Counted from the first letter of the stretch, positions 8,451 through 16,634 are shown. The stretch: DNA of 36,407 nucleotides from an uncultured Oscillospiraceae bacterium (GCA_947588955.1 CANPYX010000027.1:1-36407), one strand, 5' to 3'. Program-made: numbers and translations. The notes: generated by a model not told the origin, from the letters alone.

Positions 8451-8922
8451 CCGCCCCTATGGGGCGGAGGGATTTACTTTCTCCTCTTTTGGATTCGCCA
8501 AAAGAGGAGTAAAGTAACAAAGAGGAGAAAAGCGACCAGAGGGGGATTTCGATTTTCCCCCTCTGGACTCCCCTTTTAAAAACGACCACACAGGGGGCCG
8601 CGGCCCCCTATGTGGAGAACCCCCGGGGAGCTGCGACGTCAGCACAGCGACGGGGGAACGGGCTTTATTTCAATATTTTTCCGGCGGCATGTACGTCGGA
8701 AAAATTACCTCTTGTCGCGCAAGTGTGCCGCCTTCGGCGGCGCGCGCAGTGCGACAGCAGGGAAAAATTTATGAATTTCGCAAAATTCATAAATTTTTCC
8801 CGCACGTTCCCGTTTGTTTCAAAAGGGCGCAGCTCTTTTGAAACAATTTTACTCGTCTTTTTCTCATTTCCGAGAAAAAGATGAGAAAAGAAGACCCCCC
8901 GTTTCCCGCCCAACGGCGGGAA
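8451..8922. repeat. Block of consecutive hairpins filling the yifB-thiI gap
   Basis: No coding sequence is seen. Inverted repeats follow one another almost without a break: CCGCCCC/GGGGCGG (8451-8467); CTCCTCTTTTGG and its complement (8474-8517, about 19 bp with one bulge); CCAGAGGGGGA (8536-8566); a near-palindrome around GGGGGCCGCGGCCCCC (8586-8615); TTTTTCCG/CGGAAAAA (8676-8705); a TTCG-loop hairpin (8713-8757); a perfect 19-bp stem with a CGCA loop (8760-8801); TTGTTTCAAAAG (8814-8846); CTTTTTCTC (8853-8884); TTCCCGCC/GGCGGGAA (8903-8922). The arms differ from each other, so this is not a simple tandem repeat. It resembles mosaic intergenic palindrome clusters. Confidence 0.8.
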
Positions 8923-8967
8923 TAAACCGCCCCGCGCGGTAAGCCATTCACCGAAAGGAGTTTAATT

Positions 8968-10140
8968 TTGAACGATATTTTACTTCTAAAACAGGGAGAA
9001 ATCGTCCTGAAGGGATTAAACCGCAGGATTTTTGAAGATAAGCTCGTCTCCAACGTCCGGCGCCGCATGGCGCATATTGGAAATTTCCGCATATATGCCG
9101 CCCAGTCCACGGTTTACGTGGAGCCGCTTGACGACAGCGCCGATATGGACGCCGCCTTTGAGGCGGCAAAGCAGATTTTCGGCTTTGTGGCGGTGGTCCG
9201 CGCCGCCGCCTGCGAGAAAGACCCGCAGGCTATATTTGAGACGGCGAAAACGTACCTCGCCGGCGAATTTGCCAAAGCAAAAAGCTTCAAGGTGGAATCA
9301 AAACGCTCCGACAAGTCCTTCCCCCTCACCTCCATTCAGGTGAGCCAGGAGGTGGGCGGACTGCTGTCCGACGCGTTTCCGGATGTGCCAGTCGACGTAC
9401 ACTCACCGGAGCTTGTGGTGAACGTGGAGATCCGCGAGGCCGCGGCCTACGTCCACTCCGTTCCGGAGCTTGGCGCCGGAGGTATGCCCGTGGGGTCCTG
9501 CGGGTCGGCTGTAAGTATGCTCTCCGGCGGCATTGACAGCCCCGTTTCCACCTGGATGGCGGCAAAGAGGGGCGTGCACATAATCCCCGTCCACTTTTTC
9601 TCCTTCCCCTACACCTCGGAGCTGGCAAAGCAGAAGGTGGTGGAGCTCGCCCGCCTGCTTGCCCCCTGGTGCGGGCGGATGACGCTGGAGATCGTGCCCT
9701 TCACGCATATTCAGGAGGAGATACGCGACAGGTGCCCGGAGGAGTATTTTACAATTATAATGCGCCGCTTCATGGCGCGGATATGCGAGAGGATCGCGGA
9801 CACAAACCGCTGCGGCGCGATTATAACCGGCGAGTCCCTGGGGCAGGTGGCAAGCCAGACCATGCAGGCGATGGCTGTCACCCAGGAGTGCGTGAAGATA
9901 CCCGTCCTGCGGCCGCTTGTGTGCATGGACAAGCGTGATATAATCGAGGTCGCTAGGAAGATCGGCACCTTTGAGACAAGCATACTCCCCTATGAGGACT
10001 GCTGTACCGTGTTTACGCCCCGCCACCCCAGGACAAAGCCCCGCCTTGAGGAGGTCATTGAGGCGGAGGCGCCGCTGGATATAGACGCGCTCTGCGAGGA
10101 GGCTGTCGCCAACATCGAGCGCGTGGTCATTTCAAGATAG
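8968..10140 (+). CDS. thiI: tRNA 4-thiouridine synthase ThiI
   Basis: Adenylates U8 of tRNA and inserts sulfur from a cysteine-desulfurase persulfide to make 4-thiouridine, a near-UV sensor; in some bacteria it also supplies sulfur for thiamine. 390 aa: N-terminal ferredoxin-like plus THUMP domain (about 1-165), PP-loop SGGIDSP (186-192), and a conserved Cys-Cys (EDCCTVF, near 345) in the ThiI active-site region. There is no C-terminal rhodanese domain, as in Bacillus-type ThiI. The start is TTG at 8968, chosen because AAAGGAG lies seven bases upstream and LLLKQGEI- follows as in the family. It heads a likely operon with the M28 peptidase and cinA. The partner cysteine desulfurase is not in the window. 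Confidence 0.93.
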   Translation: MNDILLLKQGEIVLKGLNRRIFEDKLVSNVRRRMAHIGNFRIYAAQSTVYVEPLDDSADMDAAFEAAKQIFGFVAVVRAAACEKDPQAIFETAKTYLAGEFAKAKSFKVESKRSDKSFPLTSIQVSQEVGGLLSDAFPDVPVDVHSPELVVNVEIREAAAYVHSVPELGAGGMPVGSCGSAVSMLSGGIDSPVSTWMAAKRGVHIIPVHFFSFPYTSELAKQKVVELARLLAPWCGRMTLEIVPFTHIQEEIRDRCPEEYFTIIMRRFMARICERIADTNRCGAIITGESLGQVASQTMQAMAVTQECVKIPVLRPLVCMDKRDIIEVARKIGTFETSILPYEDCCTVFTPRHPRTKPRLEEVIEAEAPLDIDALCEEAVANIERVVISR

Positions 10141-10157
10141 ATTCGGAGGAATATATT

Positions 10158-11414
10158 ATGCAAAAGGGTCAGTATCAGATGTCGCTTGTGGAAAGGCTCA
10201 GCTTCGTGCGCTATGGCGGTACGGAGGAGGAGCTTCGAGCCGCGGATATGCTCCGGGAGGAGATAAAGGCCGCCGGCGGAGAGAGCGAAATAATGGAGTT
10301 CACCGTCCCCGCCTCGGACGTCAAGGTCTGCTCCATGCGCGTCGCCGCCCCCTTTGAGAGGGAGATAGAGTGCGTCCCCTTCGGGCTCTCCGGCTCGCTC
10401 GCCCAGGGCGGGGAGGACTTGCGGCTTTTTTACGCCCCGCGGGGCGTGGAGGAGGATTACCTGGGCATTGATTCCCTTGAGGGGTGCGTCGTCATGCTCA
10501 ACGCTCTCAGCTTTGACGCCTACAAGCTTTTGAAGGAGAAGCACGCCAGCGCCTTTATCACCTTCTCCGGCAAGTGGTACGACGACGAGGCGCCCCTGGA
10601 CCTTTACCCCCGCAACATACGCCCGAAAATGCAGGAGGTGGGGCGTATCCCCGGCTTTGCCATAACCTCGCGGGACGCCGCCGCGCTACTTCGCGACGGC
10701 GCGCGGACGCTTCACCTGGAGCTTGTCCAGGAGGACCTGGAGAACACCTCCCGTGACGTTTTGGCGGTGGTGCCCGGAACGGAGGTCCCTCGCGAGTCGA
10801 TAGTTCTCACCGCCCACTACGACTCCGTTCCCGTGGGCACCGGCTCCTGGGACAACGCCACCGGCGCTGCCAACCTGATGGCGCTCTACCGGCACTTTGT
10901 GAAAAATCCGCCCAGGCGCACCATGCGCTTTATCTGGTGCGGAAGCGAGGAGCAGGGGCTTTTGGGCTCCAAGGCGTGGATAGAGAAGCATGAGGAGCTC
11001 CTTCCCCAGATCAAATTCTGCTTCAACTTCGACATGTGCGGCACGGTACTGGGGCCCAACGAGATATACGTCACTGGCGGCGACGACCTTATGGATTTCG
11101 CGAAGCAGTACGCCCGTGAGGTGGGGTGGTCCGCCAATTTCGTGCAGAAGGTCCACTCCTCCGACTCCGCCCCCTTCGCCGATCGGGGAGTTCCGGCGCT
11201 GGGCATCACCCGCCGCACGGATTCCGCCATTATCCACACCCACAACGACCTTCTCTTCCCCCTCTCCGCCGCCTCCATGGCGGACATCGAGGAGTTTTCC
11301 GTCGGTATAATCTCCCGCGTCGCCAACTCCAAATTCCTCCCCGTCCCCACGGGAATGCCGGACAGCATGAGGGAGCAGCTGGATAAATATTTTCAGAGGG
11401 ACAAGCAGGCATAA
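10158..11414 (+). CDS. M28 family zinc aminopeptidase with PA-domain insertion
   Basis: 418 aa. All five metal ligands of the M28 family are visible: His220 (TAHYDS), Asp232 (WDNATG), Glu265 with the catalytic Glu264 (SEEQG), Asp292 (NFDMCG) and His360 (IHTHND). Residues about 65-200 look like the protease-associated (PA) domain common in this family. No signal peptide is seen, so it is probably a cytoplasmic di-zinc exopeptidase that trims N-terminal residues from peptides; specificity unknown. AGGAAT-type ribosome binding site; it starts 17 bp after thiI and ends 24 bp before cinA. The context does not suggest a specific role. Confidence 0.88.
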   Translation: MQKGQYQMSLVERLSFVRYGGTEEELRAADMLREEIKAAGGESEIMEFTVPASDVKVCSMRVAAPFEREIECVPFGLSGSLAQGGEDLRLFYAPRGVEEDYLGIDSLEGCVVMLNALSFDAYKLLKEKHASAFITFSGKWYDDEAPLDLYPRNIRPKMQEVGRIPGFAITSRDAAALLRDGARTLHLELVQEDLENTSRDVLAVVPGTEVPRESIVLTAHYDSVPVGTGSWDNATGAANLMALYRHFVKNPPRRTMRFIWCGSEEQGLLGSKAWIEKHEELLPQIKFCFNFDMCGTVLGPNEIYVTGGDDLMDFAKQYAREVGWSANFVQKVHSSDSAPFADRGVPALGITRRTDSAIIHTHNDLLFPLSAASMADIEEFSVGIISRVANSKFLPVPTGMPDSMREQLDKYFQRDKQA

Positions 11415-11438
11415 AGATCATCACCGGAGGTTTTTTCA

Positions 11439-12707
11439 ATGACACACACAGCGGAAATCATATCCGTGGGCACCGAGCTGCTGCTGGGCAACATCGCCAA
11501 CACCGACGCTCAGGACATAAGCCAGATGCTCTCGGAGCTGGGCATAAACGTATATTTTCACACAGTCGTGGGCGACAACCCGGAGAGGCTCAAGTCCGCC
11601 GTCGCCGTGGCAAAGTCCCGCGCCGACATAATCATCACCACCGGCGGGCTCGGTCCCACCTGCGACGACCTGACAAAGCAAACCCTTGCGGAGGCCTTTG
11701 GGAAGGAGCTAAAATTCGACGAGCGCGAGGCGCAGGAGATACGCGACTACTTCGCCACGCGCCTCCACAACTCGCACATGACCGACAACAACTACCGGCA
11801 GGCGATGCTCCCGGAGGGCTGTACAGTCTTTCACAACGACCGGGGCACCGCGCCGGGGTGCGCCTTTGAGTCCGACGGGGTCCATGTGCTCATGCTCCCC
11901 GGCCCGCCCAAGGAGTGCGTGCCCATGTTCCGCGCCTGCGCCATGCCCTATCTGCGGCGGCTGTCGGAACTGGAAATCGTCAGCCACAACATACACATCT
12001 TCGGCATGGGCGAATCGGCAGTTGAGGACAAGCTGAGGGACATCATGGAGCGGTCGGAAAACCCCACCCTCGCCCCCTACGCCAAATCCGGCGAGGTGCG
12101 CCTGCGCGTCACCGCCAGGGCGCGGGACGACGCCGAGGCGGAGGAGATGATGGCGCCGGTCATCGACGAGGTGCGCAGGGTCATCGGGGAGTGCGTATAC
12201 GGCATTGACACCGACAGCCTGGAGAACACCGTCCTGGGGCTTCTACGGGAAAATCACGTGACCCTCGCCGCCGCCGAGAGCTGTACCGGCGGGCTGGTAT
12301 CAAAGCGCATAACCGACCTTCCCGGCTCCTCGGAGGTGTACCTGGGCGGCGCCGTGACATACGCCCCGGAGTCCAAGACCGCACTTCTCGGCGTCCCCGC
12401 CGACATGATAGAGCACGACGGGGTGGTGTCCCCCTCCGTCTCCCAGGCGATGGCGCAGGGCGTGCGGAACCGCTTTGACGCGGGTCTCGGCATAGGCATA
12501 ACCGGCATTGCGGGACCCGGCTCCGACAGCGAGGGCACCCCCGTGGGAACAGTCTACGTCTCTTTAGCGACCCCCCGCCGCACATATACCCGCCACCTCC
12601 ACTTAGGACAGGGCCGCGACCGCGTCCGCATCTCCGCCGCCAACCACGCCTTGGACATGGTGAGAAGATACCTGACGGGGATAGAAGTGGAGAATTGGGA
12701 GAAATAA
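11439..12707 (+). CDS. cinA: CinA-family protein (NMN deamidase / competence-damage protein)
   Basis: 422 aa with both canonical domains: an N-terminal molybdopterin-binding-like domain (1-170; EIISVGTELLLGN, TTGGLGPT) known in the family for ADP-ribose pyrophosphatase-like activity, and a C-terminal amidase domain (255-415; AESCTGG near 280, GITGIAGPGSDS near 355) that deamidates nicotinamide mononucleotide for pyridine-nucleotide recycling. In streptococci cinA is expressed with recA during competence; here it is third in a likely thiI operon, with CCGGAGG upstream. Everything expected of a full-length functional protein is present. Confidence 0.93.
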   Translation: MTHTAEIISVGTELLLGNIANTDAQDISQMLSELGINVYFHTVVGDNPERLKSAVAVAKSRADIIITTGGLGPTCDDLTKQTLAEAFGKELKFDEREAQEIRDYFATRLHNSHMTDNNYRQAMLPEGCTVFHNDRGTAPGCAFESDGVHVLMLPGPPKECVPMFRACAMPYLRRLSELEIVSHNIHIFGMGESAVEDKLRDIMERSENPTLAPYAKSGEVRLRVTARARDDAEAEEMMAPVIDEVRRVIGECVYGIDTDSLENTVLGLLRENHVTLAAAESCTGGLVSKRITDLPGSSEVYLGGAVTYAPESKTALLGVPADMIEHDGVVSPSVSQAMAQGVRNRFDAGLGIGITGIAGPGSDSEGTPVGTVYVSLATPRRTYTRHLHLGQGRDRVRISAANHALDMVRRYLTGIEVENWEK

Positions 12708-12750
12708 AAAAGGACGGCGCAAAGGCGCATACTGATATGACAGTTAATGT

Positions 12751-13440
12751 GATATATCGGAATTTACGGAGAAAATAAATATGAGAAGATATGCGGTTAT
12801 GCTATATCCTGATTTTTCTTTGCAGGAAATTACTTGTCTTACATCTGCGTTGACAATTTGGTTTGGAGAAACGATTGACTTCATTGCAAGTGAGGAAAAA
12901 GAATACCTGAGTGAAGAGGGACTGCGAGTTCTTCCAACAAAAACATGCGATGAATCAAAAATAACAGACTATGAATGTGTGATTTTGCCAGGTACAGTCA
13001 ACCCGTTGCCCGCATTGTTTGACGAAAAGTTGATTGCTTTTCTAAAGGGCGGGATTGATACTGATATTGTTTTTGCGGCAATTTCATCTTCTCCACTTTT
13101 GTTATCTAAAGCAGGCATTTTGAGCGGAAAAAGGTTTACTTCAGGATACTTTATGCAGATGGCAGACACGTTCCATTTTGTCGAGAAAGAGAATTTTTTA
13201 CACCAGGGCATTGTAGAAGATGGCAATGTTATAACGGGTATTGGAATGTTCTTCCGCGAGTTCGCAGAAACAGTATTAAGAAGATTTGGTTATGATGTCG
13301 GCACAAGCTTTATGCGAGACAGTCCAGCAGAATGCACAGAGGAGGAATTAACATTTTATTGGTCTGAGGATGAATACAGAGAATTTTTAGAAGAGCTCAA
13401 GGCGTATTCCCAACATTGAATAGAAAAATTCCGATTTATC
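12751..13440. repeat. Inverted repeats flanking the AT-rich DJ-1-like gene
   Basis: GATATATCGGAATTT at 12751-12765 is repeated in inverted orientation at 13426-13440 with one mismatch in 15. TGACAG lies outside both arms (12738-12743 and, inverted, 13441-13446), though at different distances. The two arms enclose exactly one gene, which starts 15 bp inside the left arm and ends 6 bp inside the right. No transposase is present. Confidence 0.6.
12781..13419 (+). CDS. DJ-1/PfpI superfamily protein, AT-rich, nucleophile Cys replaced by Ser
   Basis: 212 aa with the class I glutamine amidotransferase-like fold of DJ-1/PfpI: an N-terminal VMLYPDFSLQEI strand-turn-helix with the acidic residue (Glu16), CVILPGT (66-72), then FAAISSSP (98-105). 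DJ-1 members usually read AAIC.GP at this last elbow, so Ser102 takes the nucleophile's place and classical cysteine chemistry is unlikely. Candidate roles are regulation or binding rather than deglycase or protease activity; none is proven. The gene is clearly AT-richer and uses other codons (AAA, GAA, TTT) than its GC-rich neighbours, and it is framed by inverted repeats, which suggests transfer. ATG at 12781 has ACGGAG upstream. Confidence 0.75.
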   Translation: MRRYAVMLYPDFSLQEITCLTSALTIWFGETIDFIASEEKEYLSEEGLRVLPTKTCDESKITDYECVILPGTVNPLPALFDEKLIAFLKGGIDTDIVFAAISSSPLLLSKAGILSGKRFTSGYFMQMADTFHFVEKENFLHQGIVEDGNVITGIGMFFREFAETVLRRFGYDVGTSFMRDSPAECTEEELTFYWSEDEYREFLEELKAYSQH

Positions 13441-13454
13441 TGTCAGACGGCTTT

Positions 13455-13719
13455 TTATACTAATATCTATTTAAAAGGAGACACCGAGCGGCGAGGATTT
13501 TTTGGTCCAGACAAGGAAGGCGGCGCAGGGAATACCCATTTGTATTTCCAAGCCGGCTGACACAACCGGGGTCCCCGACGGGCAAAGCCCGTTGGGGAGA
13601 GGAGGAGCGAAGTCCGCGCCTGAGCCCGACCAACGGGAGGGCGAGGTAAAGCGGCTTAAGCGACGACGACGCGAAAAAGGCCGGCGCGAATGGCTTATTT
13701 TAATTAGATATTAGTATAA
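13455..13719. mobile_element. MITE-like element, 265 bp with 22-bp terminal inverted repeats
   Basis: The left end (13455-13476, starting TTATACTAATATCTA) and right end (13698-13719) are inverted copies with one mismatch in 22. The ends are AT-rich while the interior is GC-rich and structured, including TCCCCGACGGGC-AAA-GCCCGTTGGGGA (about 13576-13602). There is no transposase and no convincing gene inside. The TA dinucleotides at both borders would fit a TA target-site duplication of a Tc1/mariner or IS630-type transposase acting in trans; this is inference. Confidence 0.75.
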
Positions 13720-13739
13720 TATGCGCACTTCTATACACA

Positions 13740-13767
13740 AAAAGCAGACGGTTCCTCGTCTGCTTTT
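13740..13767. terminator. Bidirectional-looking terminator hairpin
   Basis: AAAAGCAGACG (13740-13750) pairs perfectly with CGTCTGCTTTT (13757-13767); T and A tracts are at the two edges. It separates the plus-strand DJ-1/MITE region from the minus-strand superoperon. Confidence 0.7.
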
Positions 13768-13822
13768 GTTGTTTTATGCGGGGGGTGCCTAAGCCGTCCC
13801 TTTTTTCGTATGTTCCCCCTTC

Positions 13823-13846
13823 AAAAAAGGGCTTCGCCCTTTTTTG
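13823..13846 (-). terminator. Terminator of the branched-chain amino-acid superoperon
   Basis: On the minus strand, AAAAAAGGGC-GAA-GCCCTTTTTT follows directly after the ridA stop (13848). It is a short GC stem ending in a T run, a standard intrinsic terminator. Confidence 0.75.
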
Positions 13847-13847
13847 A

Positions 13848-14222
13848 CTATATTTCTGCGATTACTTCCACTTCCACCAATACGCCCTTGGGGAGGTCCT
13901 TTACGGCGACGCAGCTGCGGGCGGGCTTGGAGGTGAAAAACTCGGCGTACACCCCGTTGAAGGCGGCGAAGTCGGCAATGTCGGCTAAGAAGCAGGTGGT
14001 TTTGACGGCCTTTTCAAAGGATGAGCCGGCGGCCTTCAGCACCTCGCCCAGGTTCTCCATGACCTGGCGGGTCTGGGCCTCGATCCCCACGGCCTCCACA
14101 TTCCCCGTGGCGGGGTTTATGGGTATCTGCCCGGAGGTGAACACCAGATTCCCCGTGACCACCGCCTGGGAATAGGGACCTATGGCGGCGGGGGCGGTGT
14201 CGGTATGTACTGTCTTGCTCAT
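13848..14222 (-). CDS. ridA: RidA family 2-iminobutanoate/2-iminopropanoate deaminase
   Basis: Hydrolyses the reactive enamine/imine intermediates released by PLP enzymes such as threonine dehydratase to 2-keto acids and ammonia, protecting other PLP enzymes. 124 aa, the usual length. Seen: APAAIGPYSQAV near the start, GQIPINP, the TTCFLADI segment, and the carboxylate-binding arginine (about 102) in KPARSCVAV, followed by EVEVIAEI at the C-terminus. Last gene of the superoperon, 16 bp after ilvA, with AGGAGG upstream. Its position behind ilvA matches its biochemical role, since the IlvA product 2-aminocrotonate is the classic RidA substrate. Confidence 0.95.
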   Translation of the reverse strand: MSKTVHTDTAPAAIGPYSQAVVTGNLVFTSGQIPINPATGNVEAVGIEAQTRQVMENLGEVLKAAGSSFEKAVKTTCFLADIADFAAFNGVYAEFFTSKPARSCVAVKDLPKGVLVEVEVIAEI

Positions 14223-14238
14223 TTTTATGATCCTCCTT

Positions 14239-15438
14239 TTATTCGTCTATGAGCTTGAAGCCGTGGTTTTTCAGCGCCAGGCGTATGGCCTTGATGTGCT
14301 CGAAATTCCTGGTTTCCAGCTCAAGTCTCAGGTAACAGCCGTTTATGTCGGAGCCCTCGTTGGCGTGCTCGTAGTGGACTGACACCACGTTTCCGCCCTC
14401 TCCGGCGATGCAGCCGGCGACCTTCTCAAGCTGTCCCGGTTTGTCCACAAGCTCGATGGTCAGCTGGCAACGCCTGCCGGACATGAGAAGTCCGCGGTCG
14501 ATGACACGGGAGAGTATGGACACGTCCACGTTGCCGCCGGAGAGGAGGCAAACCACCCTCTTTCCCTTTACGGGCACCTTGTTGAACATCGCCGCGGCAA
14601 CGGCTATCGCGCCGGCGCCCTCGGTGACCAGCTTTTGCTGCTCCATAAGCGCCAGTATCGCCGCCGCGATCTCGTCGTCCGTAACCGTCACCACGTCGTC
14701 CACGTATTTGCTCGTCAGGGCGAAGGTGTTCTCGCCGGGGGTTTTCACCGCTATGCCGTCGGCGATGGTGGAGACGGCGGGCAGGTGGACGACCTTCTTC
14801 TCCTTCACGGAGTTCACCATAGACGGCGCTCCAGCCGCCTGGACGCCGTAGACCTTAACGTTGGGGTTCAGCGCCTTTATCGCGAAGGCGACGCCGGAGA
14901 TGAGCCCTCCGCCGCCCACGGGCACTATGACCGCGTCCATGTCCGGCAGCTGCTCCATGAGCTCAAGTCCGATGGTGCCCTGGCCCTCAATGACCAGCTC
15001 GTCGTCGAAGGGATGGATGAAGGTGTAGCCCTTCTCGTCCCTGAGGCTCAGCGCCCGCTCGTAGGCGTCGTCGTAGACACCCTCCACCAGCACGACCTGG
15101 GCGCCGTAGGATTTTGTCGCCTCCACCTTTGAGATGGGCGCGCCGTCGGGCAGGCATATGACCGCCTTTATCCCCGCCTTCTGAGCCGCCAGCGCCACAC
15201 CCTGGGCGTGGTTGCCGGCGGAGCAGGCGATGACGCCGCGGGCCTTCTCCTCAGCACTCAGCTGACTTATCTTGTAGTACGCGCCGCGCACCTTGAAGGA
15301 GCCGGTTATCTGAAGGTTTTCGGTCTTCAAATATATCTGGGCGTCCGGGTTTATGTGGGGCGCGTAAATGACGTCCGTGTCTCGGATAACCTCCTTGAGC
15401 ACGTATCTTGCGTGGTAGATCTTATCAAGCGAGATCAT
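14239..15438 (-). CDS. ilvA: Threonine ammonia-lyase (dehydratase) with one ACT domain
   Basis: PLP enzyme converting threonine to 2-oxobutanoate, the entry to isoleucine synthesis. 399 aa: catalytic domain with the PLP lysine at Lys49 (GSFKVRGA) and phosphate loop GGGGLISG (175-182), then one C-terminal ACT-like domain (about 323-396). This is the shorter architecture (about 400 aa) found in many Firmicutes, unlike the 514-aa E. coli biosynthetic enzyme. Sequence alone cannot separate a biosynthetic from a catabolic role, but its place in the Leu/Ile/Val operon and before ridA argues for biosynthesis. Its ATG overlaps the stop of the preceding ATPase gene by 4 bp. Confidence 0.94.
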   Translation of the reverse strand: MISLDKIYHARYVLKEVIRDTDVIYAPHINPDAQIYLKTENLQITGSFKVRGAYYKISQLSAEEKARGVIACSAGNHAQGVALAAQKAGIKAVICLPDGAPISKVEATKSYGAQVVLVEGVYDDAYERALSLRDEKGYTFIHPFDDELVIEGQGTIGLELMEQLPDMDAVIVPVGGGGLISGVAFAIKALNPNVKVYGVQAAGAPSMVNSVKEKKVVHLPAVSTIADGIAVKTPGENTFALTSKYVDDVVTVTDDEIAAAILALMEQQKLVTEGAGAIAVAAAMFNKVPVKGKRVVCLLSGGNVDVSILSRVIDRGLLMSGRRCQLTIELVDKPGQLEKVAGCIAGEGGNVVSVHYEHANEGSDINGCYLRLELETRNFEHIKAIRLALKNHGFKLIDE

Positions 15439-16634
15439 TTTTGCTCCTCCCTCCCGGCGGTCAGCAGGAAATCCGTGAACTGCTCCGCCGCCCTGGGCGT
15501 CATGCCCCCTCGCCTAAGGGCAAAGGCACAGGCGGCGGTGTCAAGGTCGGGGTATTCGGAGATCCCCTTCATCCGGGCAAGCTCGCGGACGATGTGGAGA
15601 TACAGCTTCCTGTCGGGCTTGGTGTAAAGTATTTTGAGCCCAAACCTGTCGGAGAGGGCGACGGTGTCCTGGATGGTGTCGTTTATGTGCATGTCGTCCC
15701 CGTCCCTGTCGGAGAAGGACTCCTTCACCAGGTGGCGGCGGTTGGAGGTGGCGTAGATAACCGTGTTGGGCGCCTTGACGGATACTGAGCCCTCAAGTAT
15801 CGCCTTCATCGCGGAGAAGGTGTCGTCGTTCTTTTCAAATGACAGGTCGTCAATGAAAAGCACGAACTTCAGGGGGTTGTCGCGCAGGCGCTCCATGACG
15901 GAGGGTATACTCATCAGCTCCTCCTTGCGGACCTCGATGAGCCGGAGCCCACGCGGTGAGAGCATATTCGCCACGGCCTTTATGGAGGAGGACTTGCCCG
16001 TACCCGCGTCGCCAATCAGCAGGGCGTTGGCGGCGGGCTTGCCCTCCAGGAGGGCGAGGGTGTTGTCGATGAGCTCCTGTCTCTGCCGCTCGTATCCGAT
16101 GAGGTCCTCTACGCGGGTGGTGTCCGGGGTGTGGACGGGCAGGATCTCGCCGTTTACAACCCGGAACATGGTGTGGCGGGCGTACTGACCGTAGCCGGTG
16201 CGGTTTATTTTGTCAATCCGCTTTACAAACTCCGCGGCGAAGTCCAGCTTTTCCGATTCAAAGCCGGGGAGGTAGCCGTCAAAGCCGATGAGCGACTTAA
16301 AGTCGCGCGCCGTGAGGTCTGAGAGGTCCTGGAAGACACCCAGCTCGCCCTCCACCGCCTCCCGGAGTACGCGCGGGACCTCCTCGCCCTTGGAGCGGAG
16401 AATGACGTATCTGTTCTCGTCCTCCGCCGCGGCGTCAAGGAGGTAACGGCTCAGGTTGAAGCCGTTGTCATAGAGGGCGGCAACGAAGTCGGCGTACCGC
16501 TCCACCATCTCGGACTCGTCCCCCTCGCACTCAAAAAAGGCGCGCAGGGCGGTGAGCACCGGGCCGTTTTTTACGCCGCGGAACACAACGATGGACGCAA
16601 GGCGCGCCGCGGCGGTGGGTAAACTGTCAAGCAT
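15435..16634 (-). CDS. DUF815-type AAA+ ATPase of unknown function
   Basis: 399 aa. Matches the DUF815 family (predicted AAA+ ATPases): Walker A GDAGTGKS (208-215), Walker B VLFIDDLSF (258-266), a sensor-like ATSNRRHLV (295-303), and an N-terminal helical region of about 180 residues. No membrane segment or signal peptide, so cytoplasmic. Substrate and process are unknown. It sits inside the biosynthetic operon, starting 1 bp after leuB and overlapping ilvA by 4 bp, so it is almost surely co-transcribed and translationally coupled. One may suspect a role in assembly or quality control of a neighbouring enzyme, but nothing in the sequence shows this. Start ATG at 16634 is set by the tight junction. 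Confidence 0.85.
   Translation of the reverse strand: MLDSLPTAAARLASIVVFRGVKNGPVLTALRAFFECEGDESEMVERYADFVAALYDNGFNLSRYLLDAAAEDENRYVILRSKGEEVPRVLREAVEGELGVFQDLSDLTARDFKSLIGFDGYLPGFESEKLDFAAEFVKRIDKINRTGYGQYARHTMFRVVNGEILPVHTPDTTRVEDLIGYERQRQELIDNTLALLEGKPAANALLIGDAGTGKSSSIKAVANMLSPRGLRLIEVRKEELMSIPSVMERLRDNPLKFVLFIDDLSFEKNDDTFSAMKAILEGSVSVKAPNTVIYATSNRRHLVKESFSDRDGDDMHINDTIQDTVALSDRFGLKILYTKPDRKLYLHIVRELARMKGISEYPDLDTAACAFALRRGGMTPRAAEQFTDFLLTAGREEQK

Noticed and set aside
8404-8913. Several small frames in the hairpin block before thiI
   Set aside because: All are composed of palindromic arms translated in both directions; none has a ribosome site or neighbouring gene logic.
6784-12707. yifB and cinA as evidence of a competence locus
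   Set aside because: Both are widespread housekeeping-like genes; no com pilus or uptake genes are in the window.
13502-13714. 70-codon frame inside the MITE-like element
   Set aside because: Arg/Gly/Lys-rich, no start signal, overlaps hairpins and runs into the right inverted end.
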